Below are positions 1-4,319 of a stretch of DNA of 5,120 nucleotides, piece by piece. Numbering within the stretch: the stretch's first letter is position 1; each line of letters opens with the position of its first letter. The DNA is taken from the NCBI GenBank assembly GCA_947177115.1, contig CAMWTG010000209.1, forward strand, positions 1 through 5,120, written 5' to 3'. Both the position numbers and the translations under genes were made by a program. A model generated the notes under the pieces. The model was not told the origin of the DNA. It made no database searches and worked only from the letters and a program-made list of their open reading frames with translations. Origin of the DNA: an uncultured Clostridia bacterium. GTDB taxonomy: Bacteria > Bacillota > Clostridia > Oscillospirales > Oscillospiraceae.

Positions 1-146
1 CTCTGGTCCGTCCGGCCTACCGGACTGCGTGTACGGTTTCGCCTGCTCTGCTCCTATCTGAGGATGTCAACTTAGCCCCTACCGCCACACGCGCTGGATC
101 TCCCGGGGTGGTCGGTTGATGATTTCCCCGTATATCCCCAATCTGT

Positions 147-222
147 GTAGGGGCGAGCAATGCTCGCCCGCTTTCAACGGAAGGTACCGTTAGAACGGGC
201 CGATGGGGACATCAGCCTCTAC
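147..222. repeat. Three-hairpin palindromic element with complementary ends
   Basis: The element starts with GTAGGGGC (147-154) and ends with GCCTCTAC (215-222), which pair over 8 bases with one G-U. Inside are three hairpins in a row: GGGCGAGCA/TGCTCGCCC (151-159/161-169, perfect, one central base on paper), AACGG/CCGTT (176-180/187-191, 6-base loop), and GGCCGATG/CATCAGCC (198-205/210-217, one mismatch). The closing stem shares bases with the first and third hairpins, so the closed form and the three-hairpin form would compete. From memory, GTAGGGGCGAGC-type palindromes recur in intergenic regions of Oscillospiraceae genomes. A dispersed REP/MITE-like unit is therefore the likeliest reading, and a stand-alone RNA is less likely. 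Confidence 0.5.
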
Positions 223-310
223 GGGAATATTCCGCAATCCCCGCACCCCGGGAGTTCCCCTCGTGTGATATGGTAGGGACTACCGTTTACGTCCTTGGAT
301 AGACGCTTCG

Positions 311-360
311 CCCCATACACGGGGTCCGGCCCGGTTCAGACCGGACAGACTACAGGACCC
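311..360. repeat. Nested inverted repeats
   Basis: Three overlapping stems can form. GGGTCC (322-327) pairs with GGACCC (355-360). Inside it, GTCCGG (324-329) pairs with CCGGAC (341-346). CCCC (311-314) can pair with GGGG (321-324). The same GTCCGG/CCGGAC pair also occurs at 10-15/20-25 with a different loop, so a related hairpin may be present twice in this spacer. There is no T tract, so this is not a typical intrinsic terminator. Confidence 0.4.
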
Positions 361-391
361 GCGCAAAAGCACAACGACACATTTAGGGATT

Positions 392-432
392 CTCAAGGGG
401 CCCAGCCCCTTGAGGGTGCTTTTGGTTCTTTT
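392..432 (+). terminator. Candidate intrinsic terminator upstream of ilvD
   Basis: A perfect 10-bp GC-rich stem, CTCAAGGGGC (392-401) with GCCCCTTGAG (405-414), has a 3-base CCA loop and is followed by sequence with two TTTT runs (420-423 and 429-432). An outer stem AAAAGCAC/GTGCTTTT (365-372/416-423) can enclose it. The T-rich part is interrupted by G residues and starts several bases after the stem, so termination would be leaky. It could end a transcript entering from the left, act as a leader attenuator for ilvD, or simply be one module of the palindromic mosaic. Confidence 0.4.
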
Positions 433-471
433 CCCACAAGGGAAAAGAATGCCCCGCCCCGGCGAGGGGCG
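426..471. repeat. Two adjacent hairpins
   Basis: TTCTTTTCCC (426-435) and GGGAAAAGAA (440-449) form a perfect 10-bp stem with an ACAA loop. Directly after it, CGCCCC (455-460) and GGGGCG (466-471) form a 6-bp stem. The left arm of the first stem overlaps the T-rich tail of the hairpin at 392-414, so the structures could be mutually exclusive in RNA. From memory, similar TTCTTTTCCC-type palindromes are frequent in Oscillospiraceae intergenic DNA, which argues for a dispersed repeat over a gene-specific switch. Confidence 0.45.
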
Positions 472-497
472 AAGCAAAAACAAGATAGGCATTAGGC

Positions 498-527
498 GCC
501 GCCGCACAGCGGCGGCAGGAAAGAAGG
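498..527 (+). promoter_or_regulatory. Hairpin abutting the ilvD ribosome binding site
   Basis: GCCGCCGC (498-505) and GCGGCGGC (509-516) form a perfect 8-bp GC stem with an ACA loop. The purine-rich ribosome binding site (AGGAAAGAAGG, 517-527) starts at the very next base and lies 7 bases before the ATG at 535. The arrangement fits either an mRNA 5'-stabilising stem left by processing or steric control of initiation. The site itself is not inside the stem, so it is not sequestered by this hairpin alone. Confidence 0.6.
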
Positions 528-534
528 TTCTTAC

Positions 535-2190
535 ATGAAAAGCGATTCCCTTAAACTGGGCCCCCAGAACGCCCCCCACCGGGCGCTCTACCATGCGCTG
601 GGCCTGACCGAAGAAGAAATCAAACGCCCCCTGGTGGGCATCGTCAGCTCCTATAACGAGATCGTCCCCGGACATATGAATATCGACAAGATCGTGGACG
701 CCGTGCGCATCGGCGTGGCGATGGGCGGCGGTACGCCCATCGTGTTCCCCGCTATTGCCGTCTGCGACGGCATCGCTATGGGACACCAGGGAATGAAATA
801 TTCCTTGGTTACGCGGGACCTTATTGCCGATTCTACCGAGGCGATGGCTTTGGCCCACGGATTTGACGCGCTGGTGATGGTCCCTAACTGCGATAAGAAC
901 GTCCCCGGCCTGCTGATGGCGGCGGCACGGCTGAATATCCCCGCTATTTTCGTCAGCGGCGGGCCGATGCTGGCCGGCCATGTGGACGGCGGCAAGACCA
1001 GCTTTTCCTCTATCTCCGAGGCGGTGGGGCAGTTCAACGCTGGGAAGATTACCGAAGAGAAGCTGCGGGAGTATGAGTGCAAGACCTGTCCTACCTGCGG
1101 GTCCTGCTCCGGGATGTATACCGCTAATTCCATGAACTGCCTGACCGAGGCGCTGGGCATGGGGCTGCGGGGCAATGGGACCATCCCCGCCGTGTACTCC
1201 AGCCGCATCGAGCTGGCCAAGCATGCGGGTATGGCGGTGATGCGGCTCGTTGAGAAGGACATCCGTCCCAGGGACATCATGACCGAGGACGCGTTCCGGA
1301 ACGCGCTGACGGTGGACATGGCGCTGGGATGCTCGACCAACAGTATGCTGCATCTGCCCGCTATTGCCCATGAGTGCGGTATTGAGATCAATCTGGATAT
1401 CGCTAACGGCATCAGCGAGAAAACGCCGAACCTCTGCCATCTGGCTCCTGCGGGACGTACCTACGTGGAGGAGCTGGACGAGGCGGGCGGCGTATACGCT
1501 GTGATGCACGAGCTGTCCAAGAAAGATCTGCTGGATCTGGACTGCCTTACCGTTACCGGTAAGACGGTGGGGGAGAATATTGCCGGATGCGAAAACCTGA
1601 ATCCCGAGGTGATCCGGCCTGTTGAGGATCCCTACAGTGAGACGGGCGGTATCGCCGTGCTGCGGGGCAATCTGGCGCCGGAGGGCAGCGTGGTGAAGCG
1701 GTCTGCCGTGCTGCCGGAGATGCTGGTCCACGAGGGGCCCGCCAGGGTGTTCGAGTGCGAGGAGGACGCACAGGCAGCCATCAACGCCGGGAAGATCGTT
1801 CCCGGTGACGTGGTGGTCATCCGCTACGAGGGGCCTAAGGGCGGTCCCGGTATGCGGGAGATGCTTAATCCTACCTCCGCCATCATGGGCATGGGGCTGG
1901 GCAACAGCGTGGCTTTGATCACGGACGGGCGGTTCAGCGGGGCTACCAGAGGGGCCTGCATCGGACATGTGTCCCCGGAGGCCGCCAGCGGAGGCGTTAT
2001 TGGCGTGGTCCGGGAGGGCGACCGTATCCGGATCGATATTCCGGGCAATAAGCTGGAACTGCTGGTCAGCGGCGAGGAGCTGGCAGAGCGAATGAAGGAC
2101 TTTGTGCCTAAGAAGAAGGAGCTGTCCGGATACCTCCGGCGGTATGCCGCTTTGGTGTCCAGCGGCGCGGCGGGGGCGGTCCTGAACTGA
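535..2190 (+). CDS. ilvD: Dihydroxy-acid dehydratase
   Basis: Cytoplasmic IlvD (551 residues, full length for the family) dehydrates 2,3-dihydroxyisovalerate and 2,3-dihydroxy-3-methylvalerate to the 2-oxo acids that lead to valine, leucine and isoleucine. Family signatures are all present: VCDGIAMGH (76-84), PNCDK (117-121), CPTCGSCSGMYTANSMNCL (185-203) and TDGRFSGATRG (463-473). By comparison with characterised relatives, C119 and C191 are cluster ligands, D78, D120 and K121 (the carbamylated lysine) bind Mg2+, and S468 is the catalytic base. Near residue 45 the protein has VPGH, as in the E. coli enzyme, and not the PCN of [2Fe-2S] members, so an oxygen-sensitive [4Fe-4S] cluster is inferred. 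R212 (LRGNGT) replaces the proline usual in that loop. The start is supported by the ribosome binding site at 517-527 and a family-typical N-terminus. No other ilv or leu gene is in the window. Confidence 0.97.
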   Translation: MKSDSLKLGPQNAPHRALYHALGLTEEEIKRPLVGIVSSYNEIVPGHMNIDKIVDAVRIGVAMGGGTPIVFPAIAVCDGIAMGHQGMKYSLVTRDLIADSTEAMALAHGFDALVMVPNCDKNVPGLLMAAARLNIPAIFVSGGPMLAGHVDGGKTSFSSISEAVGQFNAGKITEEKLREYECKTCPTCGSCSGMYTANSMNCLTEALGMGLRGNGTIPAVYSSRIELAKHAGMAVMRLVEKDIRPRDIMTEDAFRNALTVDMALGCSTNSMLHLPAIAHECGIEINLDIANGISEKTPNLCHLAPAGRTYVEELDEAGGVYAVMHELSKKDLLDLDCLTVTGKTVGENIAGCENLNPEVIRPVEDPYSETGGIAVLRGNLAPEGSVVKRSAVLPEMLVHEGPARVFECEEDAQAAINAGKIVPGDVVVIRYEGPKGGPGMREMLNPTSAIMGMGLGNSVALITDGRFSGATRGACIGHVSPEAASGGVIGVVREGDRIRIDIPGNKLELLVSGEELAERMKDFVPKKKELSGYLRRYAALVSSGAAGAVLN

Positions 2191-2191
2191 T

Positions 2192-3382
2192 ATGACGCAG
2201 TTTTCTAATTTGCTCACCCGGCTGCGGGCTTTGAGTGTCTTTCGCGGTCTGCTCTGCGGCGGTCCCATGGAGGCGCTTTGCTCCTACCTTACGGACAGGG
2301 AGATCGGGGACGCCTGGGAGGCTGTCTCCAGCTATGGAGGATTCGTTGCCCGTCTCTACGAGGAGGGCGGCGACCTGGGCCTCTATGTACAGCGGGAGCT
2401 GCTGGCTAACGAGAACCCTTACATCCGCGCCATCGGCCGGGGGGAGACGCCGCCGGATTTTATGGAGCGGTGCGTGGAGGCGGAATTGGAAACCTTGCAG
2501 GAGGCCGCTTCCCTGACGCCGGACCGCCTGCGGGCGGGGCTGGACGGCGCGGAGTTTCTGCCGGATTTCGGCACGGCGGCGGTCGACCTGGCGGGGGAGT
2601 ACCGCCGCAGGACGGCGGAGATCGGGCGGTATGGGTACGGCATCTATGCCGGCTGCCATATGTTCTGCCTGGACGATGAGGGGAACATCGCGCCGGTGCG
2701 CCACCCGGACCCCATCCGGCTGGAGGAGCTGGTGGGATATGAGCGGGAACGGGGGCTGGTGCTGGACAACCTCCGGGCGCTGCTGGCGGGCCGGAGCGCT
2801 GCCAACATGCTCCTTACCGGAGATGCGGGCACCGGGAAGTCCTCTACCGTCAAGGCGGCGTGCAATGCGCTGAGGGGAGAGGGGCTGCGGATCGTGGAGG
2901 TCCGCAGGGACCAGCTGCGGTTTATCCCCGCCCTTTTGGACCTACTCAGTGAGAATCCGCTGAAATTTATCCTGTTTATCGATGATCTGTCCTTCCAGAA
3001 GGACGACGACAATTACAGCGCCCTGAAGGCGGTGCTGGAGGGGTCTGTGTCCGCCCGCAGCGGCAATGTGATCCTCTGCGCTACCAGCAACCGCAGGCAC
3101 ATCGTCAAGGAGAAATTCTCCGACCGGGAGGGCGATGACGTACACCGCAACGATACCCTGCAGGAGACCGTTTCCCTGGCGGAACGGTTCGGGCTGCATG
3201 TCACCTTCCAGAAGCCGGGGAAGGACGATTATCTCTCTATCGTCCGGGCTCTGGCAGGGCGGCGGGGGATCGGTCATCCGGAACTGGACATGCTGGCGGA
3301 ACGGTTCGCCCTCGGAAGGGGCGGGCGGTCCCCCAGGGCTGCGCGGCAGTTTGTGGACAATATGGCGGCAAAGGGACTTTGA
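2192..3382 (+). CDS. DUF815-family AAA ATPase
   Basis: This is a predicted cytoplasmic AAA-type ATPase of 396 residues. It resembles the DUF815 family, whose physiological role is not established. Residues 1-170 form a mostly helical N-terminal domain with no motif I recognise. The ATPase core carries Walker A GDAGTGKS (210-217), Walker B FILFIDDL (259-266), a sensor-1-like CATSNRR (296-302) and a C-terminal GRSPRAARQF (378-387) that suits sensor 2. The LLTRLRALSVFRGLL stretch (7-21) is, from memory, typical of the N-terminus of Firmicute members and supports this start. The ATG lies one base after the ilvD TGA (TGATATG) and has only a poorly placed G-rich stretch at about 2172-2178 as a binding site, so translation probably depends on ribosomes finishing ilvD. 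No membrane segment or signal peptide is evident. A function in ilv metabolism is not implied by position alone. Confidence 0.88.
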   Translation: MTQFSNLLTRLRALSVFRGLLCGGPMEALCSYLTDREIGDAWEAVSSYGGFVARLYEEGGDLGLYVQRELLANENPYIRAIGRGETPPDFMERCVEAELETLQEAASLTPDRLRAGLDGAEFLPDFGTAAVDLAGEYRRRTAEIGRYGYGIYAGCHMFCLDDEGNIAPVRHPDPIRLEELVGYERERGLVLDNLRALLAGRSAANMLLTGDAGTGKSSTVKAACNALRGEGLRIVEVRRDQLRFIPALLDLLSENPLKFILFIDDLSFQKDDDNYSALKAVLEGSVSARSGNVILCATSNRRHIVKEKFSDREGDDVHRNDTLQETVSLAERFGLHVTFQKPGKDDYLSIVRALAGRRGIGHPELDMLAERFALGRGGRSPRAARQFVDNMAAKGL

Positions 3383-3404
3383 AGACTGCTGTTTTACAGA
3401 TTGT

Positions 3405-3578
3405 ATGAAAATGGTTAGTTATCTCAAAAAAGCCTGATTTGCGGCGTATACGCAGGATTTTAAACAGTATCTTGCGGCAGGAACAGCGAGAACAGTAGCC
3501 GCGCAGAAATCAGGACAAAGAATTGTAAAGTTTCAGATAGAAACTCTTGACTTTGGGATTCCTTTAGCCCGCACTTAA
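3405..3578 (+). pseudogene. Decayed small reading frame, unrecognised
   Basis: A frame starting ATGAAAATG at 3405 runs 10 codons to a TGA (3435-3437), then continues in the same frame for 46 codons to a TAA (3576-3578). The read-through product is hydrophilic and looks protein-like (MKMVSYLKKA, then FAAYTQDFKQYLAAGTARTV and onward to FGIPLART), with none of the Arg/Pro/Gly bias of shadow frames in GC-rich DNA. There is no good ribosome binding site. I do not recognise the family. The local base composition is AT-richer than ilvD and the ATPase gene, which fits foreign origin. It is most likely a remnant; a non-coding explanation cannot be excluded. Confidence 0.3.
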
Positions 3579-3591
3579 GGAGTCCCAAAGT
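3550..3591. repeat. 15-bp inverted repeat with 12-base loop
   Basis: The left arm at 3550-3564 (ACTTTGGGATTCCTT) pairs with the right arm at 3577-3591 (AAGGAGTCCCAAAGT) through 15 consecutive pairs, one of them a G-U, with the loop TAGCCCGCACTT. It is the longest helix I found in the window. No T tract follows it, so it is not a standard terminator. A smaller hairpin, AGTTTC/GAAACT (3529-3534/3540-3545), sits just upstream. The repeat covers the end of the first decayed frame and lies about 30 bases before the second one. It could be a recombination or protein-binding site, or an RNA structure, of the former mobile element. Confidence 0.6.
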
Positions 3592-3622
3592 GGGAGGGTG
3601 ATGAATATTGGGGCGATAAAAA

Positions 3623-3856
3623 ATGGGGCGTCCCACTGACGATCCGAAACCTTATCACATGACCGTGAAATACGAGGAAGAATACAAGGAAATTCTTGAG
3701 CAATAGCTGCTGTCTCCCGAGGAATACAAAAAGATTGAGGAAATGCAGAACTTGCAGGCGCAGGCCGATGTAATTCAGGCAGCAGAACTTTTTGAGTATG
3801 CCTTTTGCGCCGGAGTGCTGCTGATGATCGATGTATTCAGATATAAGGGACCGTAA
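3623..3856 (+). pseudogene. Interrupted small mobile-element gene (RHH-like start, DUF6809-like end)
   Basis: The frame ATG at 3623 encodes MGRPTDDPKPYHMTVKYEEE and then EYKEILEQ, stops at TAG (3704-3706), and continues in frame for 49 codons to TAA (3854-3856). The MGRPTDxPK opening is, from memory, typical of small ribbon-helix-helix-type proteins in clostridial conjugative elements. The part after the stop, with LLSPEEYKKIEEMQNLQAQ and a final FEYAFCAGVLLMIDVF, resembles small DUF6809-type phage/ICE proteins, whose C-terminus has a conserved GFxLGxxLMxEV pattern. The join between the two styles lies around TVKYEEEY, so this may be a deletion chimera. A purine-rich GGGAGG at about 3592-3597 is too far from the ATG to serve well. 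I read it as a decayed gene from an excised or degraded element; the family assignments are memory-based and moderate. Confidence 0.5.
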
Positions 3857-3869
3857 GCAAACGCAAAGA

Positions 3870-3900
3870 AGAGGATCGCCGTGTGGCGGTCCTCTCTTTC
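3870..3900 (+). terminator. Intrinsic terminator
   Basis: AGAGGATCGCC (3870-3880) and GGCGGTCCTCT (3885-3895) form an 11-bp stem with one G-U pair and a GTGT tetraloop, followed by CTTTCT. It lies 14 bases after the TAA of the interrupted gene and probably ends transcripts coming through the ilvD-ATPase operon and the decayed genes. The T tract is short. On the minus strand the stem is followed by TCTTTGCGTTT, so it could work in both directions. Confidence 0.7.
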
Positions 3901-4002
3901 TCCGTTCTGCCTATCCCGTCTGCACTACTGCGGCGGTAACCGCTAGGCCTTGCGGTGACGTTGTCCCCGCGTTCCCGGCCTCTCCCAAAGAACAAAATAA
4001 GG

Positions 4003-4091
4003 GCAAATGCGTAACCGGCGGGCGTGGACATTTAGAAGCTGTATTCTCAGGCGTTGAACGCCGTCTGTTACGCTCTGCATTTGCTTTTTTT
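4003..4091 (+). terminator. Candidate long-range terminator with T7 tract
   Basis: GCAAATG-CGTAAC (4003-4015) can pair with GTTACG (4067-4072) and CATTTGC (4078-4084), with a 5-base bulge CTCTG in the right arm. It encloses the small palindrome GGCGTTGAACGCC and is followed directly by seven Ts (4085-4091). The stem-then-T7 order is that of an intrinsic terminator, but the roughly 50-base apical part is unusually long. It may instead be the 3' end of a small RNA whose 5' end lies upstream. Confidence 0.4.
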
Positions 4092-4132
4092 GCCGCTTTT
4101 GGAAGTAATTTGTTACAGCCGGCAAGAATTTG

Positions 4133-4175
4133 TAGCCGTTTCGTAAGCTCCATGAAACGACTTTGAGGCTTTTTT
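4133..4175 (+). terminator. Weak terminator-like hairpin
   Basis: CGTTTC (4137-4142) pairs with GAAACG (4154-4159). AGCC (4133-4136) can then pair with GGCT (4167-4170) across a 7-base bulge, and six Ts follow (4170-4175). The bulge makes this a weak candidate. It overlaps the expected upstream part of the promoter at 4177-4185, so it would insulate the downstream gene from read-through if it is real. Confidence 0.25.
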
Positions 4176-4176
4176 G

Positions 4177-4185
4177 TGCTATGAT
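4177..4185 (+). promoter_or_regulatory. Extended -10 promoter of the membrane-anchored protein gene
   Basis: TGC-TATGAT is an extended -10 element (TGn plus five of six consensus bases) for the housekeeping sigma factor. No good -35 sits at 17-18 bases upstream (positions around 4156-4162 read AACGACT), which an extended -10 can tolerate. Transcription is expected to start near 4191-4193, exactly where the inverted-repeat leader begins, leaving a 5' untranslated region of roughly 128 bases. Confidence 0.55.
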
Positions 4186-4190
4186 GCATC

Positions 4191-4261
4191 CTGCAGGCTC
4201 GGGGAGGCGGCGCAGCCAGCTGCGGCACCCCGGCCGTTCCGCCCGGCCGGACAGCCTGCAG
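4191..4261 (+). repeat. Structured leader with 9-bp complementary ends (three-way junction)
   Basis: CTGCAGGCT (4191-4199) and AGCCTGCAG (4253-4261) are perfect reverse complements. Between them lie CGGGG/CCCCG (4200-4204/4228-4232), enclosing CGCAG/CTGCG (4211-4215/4220-4224, CCAG loop), and then CCGGCCG/CGGCCGG (4230-4236/4244-4250, 7-base loop). The second and third helices share a few bases, so one or two end pairs must give way. As RNA this would be a GC-rich three-way junction at the very 5' end of the mRNA; as DNA it has the outline of a tiny element with inverted ends. I do not recognise it as a known riboswitch, and it has no T tract. Confidence 0.55.
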
Positions 4262-4302
4262 ACAGGGGCGGACAGCAGAAGAAAATGTTACGAGAAAGAA
4301 AC

Positions 4303-4308
4303 AGGAGG
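4303..4308 (+). promoter_or_regulatory. Ribosome binding site
   Basis: A perfect AGGAGG lies 11 bases before the ATG at 4320. The spacing is slightly long but acceptable, and no other in-frame start is better placed. It sets the start of a gene that has no stop codon inside the window. Confidence 0.8.
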
Positions 4309-4319
4309 TATATAGAATC

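Larger units (their letters stand above)
1..534. other. Hairpin-rich non-coding region upstream of ilvD
   Basis: This stretch of more than 500 bases has no reading frame that resembles a protein on either strand; the short frames crossing it are low-complexity translations of palindromes. It is a succession of short perfect inverted repeats: GTCCGG/CCGGAC at 10-25, the three-hairpin element at 147-222, the palindrome GGAATATTCC at 224-233, GGTAG/CTACC around 271-283, nested stems in 311-360, and further hairpins at 392-414, 426-449, 455-471 and 498-516. I see no convincing -35/-10 pair for ilvD, so its promoter is not located. The density of palindromes suggests dispersed intergenic repeats of the kind that accumulate in high-GC Clostridia, but copy number cannot be judged from one window. 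No rRNA or tRNA gene was recognised here. Confidence 0.7.
3857..4179. other. Non-coding spacer with terminator-like structures
   Basis: No reading frame on either strand in this stretch looks like a protein. It holds a good terminator hairpin at its left end, a complex stem followed by T7, and a third T-rich structure next to the promoter. It also has small palindromes, such as GCGGT/ACCGC near 3933-3943 and GGCGTT/AACGCC (4050-4055/4057-4062). A short direct repeat, AATTTGT followed closely by AGCCG, occurs at 4107-4121 and 4127-4138. The spacer could hold a small RNA, but I see no known family in it. Confidence 0.6.

Noticed and set aside
20..60. Resemblance of TGCGTGTACGGTTTCG to the end of group II intron domain V
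   Set aside because: The similarity is short. There is no GAGC..GAAA-type stem with its bulge, no domain VI, and no intron-encoded protein in view.
66..72. TTGACA on the minus strand as a -35 box
   Set aside because: No -10-like hexamer lies 16-18 bases downstream on that strand, and no gene lies in that direction within the window.
268..305. T-box-like sequence (TAGGGACTACCG followed by ACGTCCTTGG) upstream of ilvD
   Set aside because: The order of elements recalls a T-box antiterminator, but the UGGN core that pairs with the tRNA end is missing. I see no stem I with a specifier, and no T-tracted terminator directly after it.
326..346. CCGGTTCAGACCGG as a tRNA T-arm
   Set aside because: The loop has the wrong length, and there are no acceptor, D or anticodon arms around it.
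280..2268. A 662-residue open frame on the minus strand across all of ilvD and its leader
   Set aside because: It is antisense to a gene with complete IlvD motifs. Its product is His/Gln/Arg/Pro-rich with no recognisable domain, and it runs into palindromic spacer DNA. It is a shadow frame of GC-rich coding sequence.
2235..3277. Several 60-200 residue frames overlapping the ATPase gene on both strands
   Set aside because: They lie inside a gene with intact Walker A and B motifs, have Arg/Trp/Ser/Pro-biased products, and show no independent start signals.
3831..4166. 111-residue plus-strand frame and 155-residue minus-strand frame (3911-4378) in the spacer
   Set aside because: Both cross terminator hairpins and, for the minus frame, the structured leader. 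Both are Arg/Pro/Ala-rich without domains, and they lack ribosome binding sites. They read as translated palindromic spacer.
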